NCBI RefSeq assembly: GCF_017592475.1
Contig: NZ_JAGFNP010000003.1
Span: forward strand, 434,001 to 498,000
From: Glycomyces niveus
GTDB taxonomy: Bacteria; Actinomycetota; Actinomycetes; Mycobacteriales; Micromonosporaceae
Direction of reading: 5' to 3'
DNA length: 64,000 nucleotides
The notes under the pieces are model-generated. The model did no database searches. It had not been told where the DNA came from and worked only from the letters and a program-made list of their open reading frames with translations. Both the position numbers and the translations under genes were made by a program. The stretch's first letter is position 1. Every line of letters begins with the position of its first letter. Positions 35,201-43,817 of this stretch are shown piece by piece.

Positions 35201-36846
35201 CACTGCGACCACCGGGCCTTCGGCAGGCCGTAGCCCAACGGCAGGGCGGACATGGCGAAGCCGATGTCCTGGGTGTTCCACATCCGGTCGACTTCGATGC
35301 GGGCAGCAGCCGCGTCCGCTTCGAGCGCGGCAGCGGCGTCCTCGAGTTCGCGGTGCGAGGCTTCGCTGTTGTCATCGAAGTCGGTGACCGTGACGGTGAT
35401 GAGTCCTGTGAACCGGACCAGACCGTGGCCGTTGGCGCGCTCGACATCCTGCTGCGCGGCGCGGTCGAGGGCGGCCTGTTCGTGCTCGGGCACGATCTGG
35501 CCGGTCCGCTGGCGCATCCGCACCGCGACCGAGCGGGCCGTGCGCTCCTTCATGACCTCCTTCTCGGCCTTGCGCGGGCCGAGCGGCTCGTGGTGCATGG
35601 AGAACGTGCGCCGATGCTGACCTTCGCCCAGCAGGGGCGCGAGCACGGTGGAGTATGTGCGCGAGCGCGGCCAGTCGTACACCCAGTACGTGATCGAGGC
35701 CGACCCGTCGTGCAGGTAGTATCCGGGTCGGGCCTCGGCCGAGGCCGGCCGCGCCAGGACCGGATCGATCCCGGCTTCCAAGCCGCCCATGTCGGCGGCT
35801 TCGCGGCGCTCGGCGAGCGAGCGCGCCATGTTGGGGGTGAACGCCGAGCGGACGACTTCGGCGAGCTCCCGCGGCTGAAGCCACGACTGCACGGCGAGAT
35901 CGGCACCGCCGATCGACGCGGTCAGCGAGATGACGTGGCGGGCAAGCACCGTCGAAGCGGCTCGGGTTCCGCCGCCGGCCGAGCGGATCGCCGAGGCCGC
36001 GCGGCGCGCGTCCATGGTGAAGGCCAGGAACGATTCCCGGCTGGAAGTAGCCAGCGTTGCCGTCGACAGCAGACCCTCGGTGATGGCCTGCGTAACCTCC
36101 GGTGCTTCGGCATCGACGTGGTCGAGGTGCCAACGGCGGAGTGCCGCACCGGATTCGGGGAGGAGTCGCTGGAACGCCTGGACGCGGATGATCGGGTTGC
36201 CTTCGGTGCAGAGTCCGGCCAGGAGGCCGCCCCATCCGGCGACGCGCTGCTCGCGCCGGTCGGTGTCGACCAGCCCGAGCCCGGGGTAGGTGATGCGGGC
36301 GACCGCGGTGAAGGTCTTGTCGATCCGGTGATGGACGATGGCGATCGGCGTCCCGTCGGGGAACTCGTCCTCGAGGATCTCGATCGGCGCCAGGACGCCG
36401 GGCAGGTCGGCGCGCTTGCGCTTCCGTCCCGGGCCGTGCCCGTGCTGGGCGGTGATCGGCTCCGCGTCCGATGCAGCTTCCTCTTCTGCCGCTTCGGTTT
36501 CGAGGTCGGCGGTGTCGATGATCGGGCTCGCGTCGGGAGCGAGCGCGCCGGAGGCGAACTTGTGGAGGTCGCGCCGCTTCCCGAGTTGGTAGGAGACGTA
36601 TCCGCTGATCCATTCGTCAGCTGTGCGTCCGCGAACCCGGAAGAACGCCAGTCCGATGGTGATCGCGGCGATCGGCCAGACGATGACGCCGAAGAGAAGG
36701 TCGGCGACCGTGAAGGGCCACACCGCGAGCAGCGAGGCGGCGCCGAGCATGAGCACGCGCGGTCCGGACATGCCGAACATGAAGGCCACGCGCTCAACTT
36801 GCCAGCCGAAGTAGGTGCGCACTTCGGGCTTCGTCTGCTCGCTCAT
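35200..36846 (-). CDS. SCO6880-like conjugation protein (PrgI-like helices plus VirB4 N-terminal-like domain)
   Basis: A 548-residue protein. Two transmembrane helices at about 30-70 (VLMLGAASLLAVWPFTVADL, VIVWPIAAITIGLAFF) form a PrgI-like segment; the large cytoplasmic part (about 140-530) matches the SCO6880 family found beside VirB4 ATPases in actinobacterial conjugation loci. It probably docks the VirB4-like motor to the membrane and acts as its N-terminal domain encoded separately. It overlaps the VirB6-like gene by 4 bp and the VirB4 gene by one base. Confidence 0.8.
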   Translation of the reverse strand: MSEQTKPEVRTYFGWQVERVAFMFGMSGPRVLMLGAASLLAVWPFTVADLLFGVIVWPIAAITIGLAFFRVRGRTADEWISGYVSYQLGKRRDLHKFASGALAPDASPIIDTADLETEAAEEEAASDAEPITAQHGHGPGRKRKRADLPGVLAPIEILEDEFPDGTPIAIVHHRIDKTFTAVARITYPGLGLVDTDRREQRVAGWGGLLAGLCTEGNPIIRVQAFQRLLPESGAALRRWHLDHVDAEAPEVTQAITEGLLSTATLATSSRESFLAFTMDARRAASAIRSAGGGTRAASTVLARHVISLTASIGGADLAVQSWLQPRELAEVVRSAFTPNMARSLAERREAADMGGLEAGIDPVLARPASAEARPGYYLHDGSASITYWVYDWPRSRTYSTVLAPLLGEGQHRRTFSMHHEPLGPRKAEKEVMKERTARSVAVRMRQRTGQIVPEHEQAALDRAAQQDVERANGHGLVRFTGLITVTVTDFDDNSEASHRELEDAAAALEADAAAARIEVDRMWNTQDIGFAMSALPLGYGLPKARWSQ

Positions 36847-38300
36847 CGGTTACCTCCTTGGTCGGTGGGTTTGGGGGGCGGTGGCTGGATCGGCGGTGGC
36901 GGAGTCGGGCTACTCGGGTTGCCGTGGTCCGGGGGCGGCGGTGCCGCCTGCGGTGCTCCGTGACCAGGCCGCGGCTCGCCGTTCGTGTCCGGACCCGGCG
37001 GCCGCGGGACCGGCTGGTGGTACCCGGGATAGCCACCCGGGAGCGCGTACGGGTTGGCGCCTTCGATGCCGGCGCGGGCCGCGGTCTGCTCCATCCGCTG
37101 AGTCAGTGAGTTCGCGCCCCGCTGTACCGCGCGCATCGCCATCGCGGCACCGGCAACCCACGGCCCCGCCGCCCCGGCTGCCTTCATCGCACCGCCGCCG
37201 ATCGCTCCGCTCTTGTTGCCGGCCATCGCCATTCGACCCCCGACAGCCGCCATCGTGCGGGCCTCTGCTCCTTGTCCGAACTGGAGCGAGCTGGCGCTCC
37301 CGCCCATTGCGGGAGCAGTCTGCGCGCTCAGGAATCCGGCGCCGGCCCCGGCAACCGCCGCCAGGCCCGAACCGCCGCCGACGTGGGTGGAGGTGAAGGT
37401 CATGAATCGCGCGAGCGCAGGCCAGGCGAGAGCGGCGAGCAGGATGACGAGCATGCCGCTGAGGAGGGTGGCGATGTCGGTCGCGCCGGTGCCGTCTTCC
37501 GTTTCGGTCTCACCGATGAGCGAGAAGCCCACGGCGAAGATGATCGCGATCAGCGGCTTCATGATGATGAGCTGGATAGTGGCGCTCACCAACTTGTTCC
37601 ACCACTGCTTGGTGGTGTGGGACATCTGGCCGACCGCGGCGATCGGGCTGGTGGCGATCAGCACGGCGATGGCCGCATTGCGCAAGATCAACTCGCCCCA
37701 GAGCACGAACAGCAGCGCGATGCCCGCGAGAGAAATGAGGAAGACCAGCGTGACCGCCAGCTCCGGGCTGGCGCCGAAGGCGAACAACGCGGCGAGCTTA
37801 TCGCGGAGCTCGGCGTCGCCGTCCTCAAAGGTGTAATCGATGATGCCGCTGGCGAGTTCGTCCGAGGCGACGAGCGCCATCGAGCCGATGGTCAGCGTCG
37901 TCACGACGGCCAGGAGTGCTTTGCCCAGGCCCACAACAGCTTCGGCTATTGGTCGGCCTTCTGCGGTCACAGCGGTCCGGATGACCTGGATGAACATGAT
38001 GAAGACCGAGACGATGGCGGCGATACCCATGCTGATGGCGTAGACCTTGGAGATGCCGCCGCCTGCGAGGTCGATGTTCGGGAACTCGACGAAGGCGTTG
38101 GCGAACCACTCCATCATCTGCATCATCCCGGCGGCGGCGTCGCGGGCGAGGTCGCCCATCACGGTGCTGCCGATTGAGCTGCCGACCGCATCGCCGGCTT
38201 CGTCGGCGGCGTTCGATGCCAGTTGGTCGATCGCCCATTCGTTGACAGGGCTGCAGACGACGTAGTCGGAGACTGAGGTGGGGTCGAAGTCATCGCACAT
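36843..38300 (-). CDS. VirB6/TrbL-like polytopic conjugation protein
   Basis: A 485-residue inner-membrane channel component. About six hydrophobic helices lie between residues 75 and 330 (VYAISMGIAAIVSVFIMFIQ, LAVTLVFLISLAGIALLFVL, PLIAIIFAVGFSLIG, LLSGMLVILLAALAWPAL), then a glycine/alanine-rich stretch and a proline-rich cytoplasmic tail (GNPSSPTPPPPIQPPPPKP). This layout is usual for TrbL/VirB6 proteins of Gram-positive systems. ATG 38300 is preferred; the frame stays open upstream without coding character. Confidence 0.8.
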   Translation of the reverse strand: MCDDFDPTSVSDYVVCSPVNEWAIDQLASNAADEAGDAVGSSIGSTVMGDLARDAAAGMMQMMEWFANAFVEFPNIDLAGGGISKVYAISMGIAAIVSVFIMFIQVIRTAVTAEGRPIAEAVVGLGKALLAVVTTLTIGSMALVASDELASGIIDYTFEDGDAELRDKLAALFAFGASPELAVTLVFLISLAGIALLFVLWGELILRNAAIAVLIATSPIAAVGQMSHTTKQWWNKLVSATIQLIIMKPLIAIIFAVGFSLIGETETEDGTGATDIATLLSGMLVILLAALAWPALARFMTFTSTHVGGGSGLAAVAGAGAGFLSAQTAPAMGGSASSLQFGQGAEARTMAAVGGRMAMAGNKSGAIGGGAMKAAGAAGPWVAGAAMAMRAVQRGANSLTQRMEQTAARAGIEGANPYALPGGYPGYHQPVPRPPGPDTNGEPRPGHGAPQAAPPPPDHGNPSSPTPPPPIQPPPPKPTDQGGNR

Positions 38301-38343
38301 CGGAGTGCTCCTGGAGGTGGGGTGCGGTTCGTGGCGGGACGGG

Positions 38344-39096
38344 TCAGCGGGTGAGGCGGAACCAGCCGAGTTCTGTGGCCTCGAGCGATCCGGGCTCGGC
38401 CACGAGCGATTGGTAGTCGAGGTCGCCGAAGGGGAAGCCATCGATCTTCCAGTCGCCGCCTTCCCAAACCATGACCAGCGGGGCGAGTACCGGAGACGTC
38501 TGCGGGACGCCGTCGTCGACATAGACGGTCGCCTCGCCCAGCAGCAGGAGATTCACACGGTCCGCCTCGTACCCGTAGGTCTGGTAGTTCGAGAACGCGA
38601 CGATCAGGTCAGTTCCTTCGGGGACCTCGCCTTCGGCAGGGATGCCGAGGGATTCGCGTGAATCGAGTGCCTTGGCCCGCAAGCCCTCGGTGTCGAACTC
38701 GGCGAGCATCGACTCGGAAAAGATCGACGCTCCGAGCTCCTCGCCGCGGCCCGGGTCGAGGTTGCCTGAGTAGGCCGACCAGTACTCGACGCCGGCCGAG
38801 ACCGCACCGGTGAGGTCGTGGTCGAAACCGGTCCACATCCCCGAGACCAGCTCGGTCCCGACGGTGTCCAGCACGAGCACTTGCGGCACATCTTCATCCG
38901 GTACTACCGGACTCGATTCGGCGCTGGGCTCTGCGGTTGCAGGAGCTTCGCCTCCAGTTGACGGGTCGCTTTCGCCGCTGGATTTCAGTGCAGCCAGAGC
39001 GAGGACTCCGGCTAGTCCGAGCGCCAGCAGTAGTGCCAGCGGCAGGGCGATTCGGCCGCCCCAACGTGATCGGGCGAGGAAGGCATTGCGTCCCAT
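38344..39096 (-). CDS. membrane-anchored conjugation protein, possibly VirB8/TcpC-like
   Basis: A 250-residue protein with one N-terminal transmembrane anchor (about 16-38), an acidic Ser/Pro/Glu-rich linker (to about 70) and an outside alpha/beta domain ending in PLVMVWEGGDWKIDGFPFGD. The final strands resemble an NTF2-like fold such as those of VirB8/TcpC, a scaffold that joins the channel to the peptidoglycan. Fold assignment is inference. It lies between the pilin-like and VirB6-like genes, as VirB8-type genes often do. Confidence 0.6.
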   Translation of the reverse strand: MGRNAFLARSRWGGRIALPLALLLALGLAGVLALAALKSSGESDPSTGGEAPATAEPSAESSPVVPDEDVPQVLVLDTVGTELVSGMWTGFDHDLTGAVSAGVEYWSAYSGNLDPGRGEELGASIFSESMLAEFDTEGLRAKALDSRESLGIPAEGEVPEGTDLIVAFSNYQTYGYEADRVNLLLLGEATVYVDDGVPQTSPVLAPLVMVWEGGDWKIDGFPFGDLDYQSLVAEPGSLEATELGWFRLTR

Positions 39097-39111
39097 AGGT
39101 TCTGCTCCTGC

Positions 39112-39429
39112 TCAGGCGACGAAGGACCAGGTCGTGTTGGTGACGACGATCCAGACTCCGGCCACGACGATGCCGACGAAGGAGCAAAGGAGGGCTTTCT
39201 TGCCGAGATCTGCGGTGTCGGGGCGCTTGCTCGCGCCGCCGATCGCAATCAGCGCGCCCGCAACGACTCCGATGATGCCGCAGATGATGAGGACGATGTA
39301 CTTCGCCGATGAGATCAGGAAGCTGACACCCTCCGATCCGCCGGTCGGGTCTACCGGTGCGGGGTTGGGGACGAGAGCGAGAAGATCGGCCGTTCCATTG
39401 ACGGTCGAAATCGCAGTGGTGAGGTCCAT
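39112..39429 (-). CDS. small two-helix pilin-like (VirB2/TrbC-type) protein
   Basis: A 105-residue protein with a short polar N-terminus and two transmembrane helices (about 40-62 KYIVLIICGIIGVVAGALIAI and 78-100 ALLCSFVGIVVAGVWIVV) linked by a short basic loop. Size and topology match VirB2/TrbC pilin subunits and the small membrane proteins that head actinobacterial T4SS operons. ATG 39429 has GGAG 8 bases upstream; a GTG at 39438 has no spaced site. First gene of the nine-gene leftward operon. Confidence 0.65.
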   Translation of the reverse strand: MDLTTAISTVNGTADLLALVPNPAPVDPTGGSEGVSFLISSAKYIVLIICGIIGVVAGALIAIGGASKRPDTADLGKKALLCSFVGIVVAGVWIVVTNTTWSFVA

Positions 39430-39542
39430 AAGAGGCACTCCTGGGTTGGGGCGATTGCAATAACAAGGCCTGACACATGAACATCAAACCCGGAATTCGC
39501 ATTGACGTTTGCATCGATCCGCAAGACGCCTGCTGGTGGACT

Positions 39543-39571
39543 AACGTAGCGGCCGTCACAGCAAGTGACAA
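39543..39571 (-). promoter_or_regulatory. putative promoter of the conjugation operon with overlapping dyad
   Basis: On the minus strand TTGTCA (39571-39566) and TACGTT (39548-39543) are 17 bases apart. The -35 region overlaps an inverted repeat GTCAC-agcaa-GTGAC (39555-39569), a possible repressor site. Leader to ATG 39429 is about 110 bases. Confidence 0.35.
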
Positions 39572-39847
39572 CGGTGAGAAAACGATCGTTACCATCTTGT
39601 GACATCAAATCAGCAGGTCAAGCGGTACCCATGATGGACACGTTACACTCTGCTCGTGCCTAGATACGATTTAAAATGACCAGTTGTTCCTGATTGAGAG
39701 GTTTCGAACTAATCGATCCCTCAGTCACCGAACGACCATCCCGCGTACTCATGACCCATCTAGTACCAGCCGGTAACTTATAGTCTCAAATACCATTCAC
39801 CGGAAACTGTTTCAAGTAGCAGAATTGCAAAATGGCATCCGTCGGTA

Positions 39848-39878
39848 TTGACGGTCAATCATGGAGGCCGCCTATATT
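39848..39878 (+). promoter_or_regulatory. putative promoter of the wall hydrolase gene
   Basis: TTGACG (39848-39853) and TATATT (39873-39878) are separated by 19 bases; the -35 lies in a palindrome TTGAC-G-GTCAA (39848-39858). Leader to ATG 39956 is about 78 bases. Pattern evidence only. Confidence 0.35.
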
Positions 39879-39955
39879 GGAGCGCCGTATTGCGTGTTGC
39901 TCGGTCGAGTTCCACGCAGTCCGCTCCCCCGTCCCCGACGATCCCGGTACCCCAT

Positions 39956-41005
39956 ATGAACGCTCGCGCCCCGCTGGCCGCATTGTTGGCCCTGCCGTTC
40001 GTCGCCGCCCTCGGACTCATCGTCCTCACCGCGGCGGCCAGCGCTCCCGAATTGGTCGACGGCGGGTTCTACACCTGCCGCACCGAGGCCGAAGGGTCGG
40101 CGGCCTTGATCGAGGCGACCCAGCTCTCCGATGAACAGATCCAGAACGCCATCACGATCTACTCCGTCGGCGCCGAGCGCGGCCTCCCCGAACAGGCGAT
40201 GGTCATCGCCCTGGCGACGGCGATGCAGGAGTCGAACCTTCGGAATCTCGGCCACCTGGGCGAGGCGAACGACCACGACTCCCTCGGTCTGTTCCAGCAG
40301 CGCCCGTCCTCGGGATGGGGCACGCCCGAACAGATCCAGGATCCGGTCTACGCCTCCACCAAGTTCTACGACAAGCTCGAGACCATCGGCGACTGGGAGG
40401 GCATGGCTGTCACCGACGCCGCTCAAGCAGTCCAGATCAGCGCCTTCCCCGACGCCTATGCCAAGTGGGAGCCGCTCGCCCGGCTCGCCGTCGACCTGCT
40501 CGCGACAATCGTCAACTGCGAATCGGCCGACCTGCCTGAAGGCGCCTGGACCAACCCGCTCCCGGGTGCACCGCTCGTCTCCGAGTACCGCTCTAGTGAC
40601 CGGCCCGAACACGACGGCATCGACCTGTGGGCCGACAAGGGAATCCCGATCTATGCCGCCAGCGATGGCGCCGTCAACCGGGTCCGCTGCAACGCGACCC
40701 TCTACGGCGCCGACTACTCGTGCGACATCGACGGTTCCCCCGAGGTGCGGGGCTGCGGCTGGTACATGCAGATCGCGCATCCTGACGGGACTTTGACGAG
40801 GTACTGCCACATGGTGAGCGAACCGCTCTTCAAAGTCGGCGACGCCGTCGAGGCCGGCGACATCATCGGCTACGTCGGCAGCTCCGGCAACAGTTCCGGC
40901 CCTCATCTCCACCTCGAGGCGCACACCACCCACGATGCTTCCAGCGCGGACGCGACCGATCCGCTCTCGTACTTTGCCGAGCGCGGGATCAGCTTCTCGT
41001 CCTGA
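39956..41005 (+). CDS. bifunctional cell-wall hydrolase: lysozyme-like plus M23 endopeptidase
   Basis: A 349-residue exported protein that would open the peptidoglycan for the conjugation channel. A signal anchor (about 5-28) is followed by a transglycosylase/lysozyme-like domain (about 60-175; AMVIALATAMQESNLRN with probable catalytic Glu92, and GLFQQRPSSGWG) and an M23 metallopeptidase domain (about 205-340) with zinc ligands His219/Asp223 (HDGID) and His317/His319 (PHLHLE). Cys pairs near 245-267 may form a disulphide. This pairing resembles the hydrolases of Gram-positive T4SS loci (VirB1-like). It is divergent from the secretion operon. Confidence 0.85.
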   Translation: MNARAPLAALLALPFVAALGLIVLTAAASAPELVDGGFYTCRTEAEGSAALIEATQLSDEQIQNAITIYSVGAERGLPEQAMVIALATAMQESNLRNLGHLGEANDHDSLGLFQQRPSSGWGTPEQIQDPVYASTKFYDKLETIGDWEGMAVTDAAQAVQISAFPDAYAKWEPLARLAVDLLATIVNCESADLPEGAWTNPLPGAPLVSEYRSSDRPEHDGIDLWADKGIPIYAASDGAVNRVRCNATLYGADYSCDIDGSPEVRGCGWYMQIAHPDGTLTRYCHMVSEPLFKVGDAVEAGDIIGYVGSSGNSSGPHLHLEAHTTHDASSADATDPLSYFAERGISFSS

Positions 41006-41055
41006 CCCGGCCGTCGTGGTACGCCCAGCACGGCCGACCGGGATGGTCGCGTTGA

Positions 41056-41367
41056 TCACCGGCATTCCGGCTCCCCCCACCGGGGCGCGAGCTCCTCGAG
41101 GAATCCCGAGATCATCCGCTCGGTCAGGCGCTCGCCGAGGCCGGCGGTCAAACACGAGGCCCGGAGCTGTGCAGCGTGCTCGCCGAGCCGCATCCAGCGG
41201 CCTGTGAACTCTGCCAGGGAAACTCGGTCTCCGAGCTCGCCGAGCTCCTCCCAGACCGCCATGAACTCCTCGGGATCACCCACCGCCTCTTCCAGCGTGA
41301 TCTCCTCGGGCGCCTCGTACGGCAATTCGGGGCTCAGCTCCTCCCAGATTTCTCGTCGGCAGCTCAC
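41056..41367 (-). CDS. small acidic unknown protein coupled to the HTH gene
   Basis: A 103-residue acidic helical protein (LPYEAPEEITLEEAVGDPEEF, then VWEELGELGDRVSLAEF) with no recognised family. The GTG start at 41367 overlaps the stop of the excisionase-like gene (GTGA), which fixes the start and indicates coupling. It may be a partner of that DNA-binding protein. Confidence 0.6.
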   Translation of the reverse strand: MSCRREIWEELSPELPYEAPEEITLEEAVGDPEEFMAVWEELGELGDRVSLAEFTGRWMRLGEHAAQLRASCLTAGLGERLTERMISGFLEELAPRWGEPECR

Positions 41368-41633
41368 CGCTCGACCTCCGCTCGATCGTCGCCGCCGTAG
41401 AGCAAGTCGAGGAGTTCCTCGACCACCACTCGGCACCGGCCGCCGAGCTTGAGGACCTTCACGGGGAACGTCCCGGCACTCGCGTGCTCGTACGCGGTGT
41501 TGCGGCTGATGCTGAGGATGTCCGCCGCCGTCATGAGCGGGCACGTGGTGCCGAGCGCTTCGATTTCCTCACGCCGCCACATGCGGTTCGCGCTGAATCG
41601 CGGCGGCTTCCTGGTCAAGGTTCGACGCTGCAT
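41364..41633 (-). CDS. excisionase-type helix-turn-helix protein
   Basis: An 89-residue basic DNA-binding protein. Residues about 30-78 form a MerR/excisionase-like winged helix (MTAADILSISRNTAYEHASA, FPVKVLKLGGRCRVVVEELLDLL). It could direct excision of the element with the integrase, or act as a transcription factor; the integrase is 16 kb away. Divergent from an XRE-like gene across an operator-like dyad, and coupled to a small acidic gene downstream. Confidence 0.7.
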   Translation of the reverse strand: MQRRTLTRKPPRFSANRMWRREEIEALGTTCPLMTAADILSISRNTAYEHASAGTFPVKVLKLGGRCRVVVEELLDLLYGGDDRAEVER

Positions 41634-41657
41634 GACGCCTCCAAATCTCGCAGTTTC

Positions 41658-41680
41658 GACAGGATCGCTTCGAACCTGTC
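41658..41680. promoter_or_regulatory. inverted repeat between divergent regulators
   Basis: GACAGG (41658-41663) and CCTGTC (41675-41680) form a dyad in the 120-bp gap between the excisionase-like gene and the XRE-like gene. The related sequence CGACAGGA recurs just ahead of ATG 41755. Suits autoregulation. Confidence 0.4.
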
Positions 41681-41754
41681 CGCTTACCTGCATTGATGGT
41701 GCGCCCGCCGCTACGATGACCGACAGACGTTTCGCAAAAACGACAGGACCCCAG

Positions 41755-42399
41755 ATGGCACGCCCGAAATCAGACTCAGCGACTCCAGGGCCGCTCACGC
41801 CGTCGGACATCGTCCTCCGACGCATTCGCACCATCTCCGAGAGCCAGGGCCTCTCGATCTCAGCGCTCGCCCAGCGCCTCCTCGAGCACGGCTTCGTCAT
41901 CAGCGACAACCGGCTCTGGAACCTGGTCTCCGGCCGCACCAAACTCCACGTCGACACGCTCTTCGCCATTGCCGCGGCCCTCGGCGTGTCTCCGCTTGCG
42001 CTGCAGACGATGCCAACCGACAGCGATGAAGAGATCCAGCCGGCACCCGGGGTGCAGGTCTCACCCAGTCGGTTCAACGCCTGGATGACCGGCACTGCAC
42101 CCCTTCCTGGCTCCAGCAAGTCGGCCTACGCCGAGCATCACCCGTACGAAGCGCAACTCGGCCGATTCAGGGGCGACCTCGACGAGCGAGCCCAAGCCCT
42201 GGCGCTTCGGCTCGCCTCCCACGCCGACGAGGCCGCTTCGGCTGCCGAAGTGCTTCGTGCTCAGGCATTGCAGTACGCGGCTGCACTCCTAGAAGGAAGT
42301 CCCTCGGAAGACGTCTTGCGCTCGGCTGAAGCGCTGTCGAAGCGCCTGGGAATCGATCTGAGAGGCATCGAACGTCCGGGACACAACGGCCGCTCCTAG
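41755..42399 (+). CDS. XRE-like helix-turn-helix regulator
   Basis: A 214-residue protein. Residues about 20-80 form a Cro/C1-type HTH (LSISALAQRLLEHGF, SDNRLWNLVSGRTKLHVDTLFAIAAALGVSPLAL). The rest is an Ala-rich helical region (ERAQALALRLASHADEAASAAE) probably for oligomerisation. AGGA lies 6 bases before ATG 41755; an upstream ATG at 41716 lacks such a site. Divergent from the excisionase-like gene, so it may control the choice between integrated and excised states. Confidence 0.65.
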   Translation: MARPKSDSATPGPLTPSDIVLRRIRTISESQGLSISALAQRLLEHGFVISDNRLWNLVSGRTKLHVDTLFAIAAALGVSPLALQTMPTDSDEEIQPAPGVQVSPSRFNAWMTGTAPLPGSSKSAYAEHHPYEAQLGRFRGDLDERAQALALRLASHADEAASAAEVLRAQALQYAAALLEGSPSEDVLRSAEALSKRLGIDLRGIERPGHNGRS

Positions 42400-42728
42400 C
42401 AGGCGAAGTGGCGACGGCCCGCCAGTACATGCCTGCGGCGGTCACGAGGACGGCGGCGACTGCCTCAGTGACCATCGCACTCGGCTGAGCATAACTGGAC
42501 CAATACAATGTTCAGGCCACTATCGGCGGCCGCTCGCGTGGCTTCGGGCCACCGGGTCCATGGTGGCGCCGCCGCTGCCGTACCGACAACGTCAATGTCC
42601 CGAGTATGGCATGAGGGCTACGTCGTCACCACGAGCTGAATTAGCTGTTCGGGCTGTTTCCGTGTCGCTTCGCCTCCGCGCTTTCGGCGATCCGCTGCTT
42701 TAGCTTGTTCAGCGGGAACAACGCTCAG
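42400..42728. other. intergenic region without a supported gene
   Basis: About 330 bases between converging genes. A small hairpin (TTGTTC-agcgg-GAACAA, about 42705-42721) lies just after the IclR-like stop and may help terminate it. Nothing else recognised. Confidence 0.5.
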
Positions 42729-43817
42729 TCAGTTCGTCGAGTTCGACTTTCGACCCGACAGTCTCCCCAAGTCCGGGATGGACATCAAGTCTCGTGCAGC
42801 GTCCCGGAGCAGCTGAGTGATGCGCGGCCATGACGTGCGGATCTCCTTGAGCGGGATCATCGCCCCGAAGGCGACAGCATTGTCCGGGCTCGCCTTGGCA
42901 TTGACGAGCACGGCCGCCCCGGCCATACCATCCTTGAACTGGCCCATTTCGGCGTACACCCCGGACTCGCCGTAGATGGCAAGGTCATATTCCAAGGCGT
43001 CCGGTTCGACGAGGGTGCGGCGTGTAAACGCGCGCATCCCGGCGGACCGCAGGAAACGTGCGCGGTCGGCGGGCTGGAGGGTCGCGAGGAGCGCCTTGCC
43101 GAGCGCAGTGGCATGTGCGCCATCGTCGAAGCCGGCGGCGAATTCTTCAACGTGCGGGGTGCGGAGGCCTTCGACCATATCGGTGATGGCTGGTCGGCCT
43201 TCGACGAAGCGGCCAAGGAGGGTTGAGTAGCCGGTTTCGACCGAGAAGCGGTCCATGTATTCGGCGAGGGTCAGCGGTCCGGTGGTGGCGCGGGTGAGTT
43301 GAGAGTAGCGGGCAGAGACTTCTCGGCCGAGTTTGTAGCGGCCGTTCTCGTCGCGGCGCAAATACTCCTCGTAGACGAGGGTGCGCAGGAGGTTGTAAGC
43401 AGTCGCTCGGCTGAAACCGCAGTCGAACGCGATGCGCGCGGCGGTGACGCCTTCGGGATGGCGGCCGACAAGCTCCATGATGCGCAATGCTCTCTGGACG
43501 CTCTGGATCATCTTGGTCGGTTCAGCTTGCGAGCGTGCATTCCACACCGCAGTGTCCGGGCCCGAGGGCGACGCTGAAATCGATCGAGCACCCGACGCTG
43601 CCGCTGGCCGTTGATCTTCCCCGCTTCGGACCTCAACGGGTGGCGAGGGGATTTCCGGTTCACGGTCCTGCGGGGGAGTTTGCGCGGTAGCTGTCAGAGC
43701 GGCAGTGCGAAGCACGTCTTCGGCTTCGTCTCTGGTGATGCGATCTCGCAGGGAACGTGCTCCGACACTGCCGAGTGAGGAGCGTTCCAGCAGTTCACCG
43801 GACTCTTCAGGGTCCAT
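42729..43817 (-). CDS. IclR family regulator with long N-terminal extension
   Basis: A 362-residue protein. After a poorly conserved 105-residue extension come an IclR winged helix (MIQSVQRALRIMELVGRHPEG, GFSRATAYNLLRTLVYEEYL) and an IclR effector-binding domain (about 185-350; GRFVEGRPAITDMVEG, AHATALGKALLATLQP). IclR proteins sense aromatic or central metabolites. Here the start codon shares a base with the stop of the sigma-like gene (TAATG), so both are made together; an unusual pairing that suggests the extension contacts the sigma-like partner. Confidence 0.75.
   Translation of the reverse strand: MDPEESGELLERSSLGSVGARSLRDRITRDEAEDVLRTAALTATAQTPPQDREPEIPSPPVEVRSGEDQRPAAASGARSISASPSGPDTAVWNARSQAEPTKMIQSVQRALRIMELVGRHPEGVTAARIAFDCGFSRATAYNLLRTLVYEEYLRRDENGRYKLGREVSARYSQLTRATTGPLTLAEYMDRFSVETGYSTLLGRFVEGRPAITDMVEGLRTPHVEEFAAGFDDGAHATALGKALLATLQPADRARFLRSAGMRAFTRRTLVEPDALEYDLAIYGESGVYAEMGQFKDGMAGAAVLVNAKASPDNAVAFGAMIPLKEIRTSWPRITQLLRDAARDLMSIPDLGRLSGRKSNSTN

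Larger units (their letters stand above)
39430..39955. other. AT-rich divergent intergenic region between conjugation operon and wall hydrolase gene
   Basis: About 525 bases, less GC-rich than its surroundings, with no convincing gene. It should hold both divergent promoters. Its position between transfer genes makes it a candidate for the origin of transfer, though no nick-site motif is recognised. Small dyads lie at 39555-39569 and 39848-39858. Confidence 0.5.
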
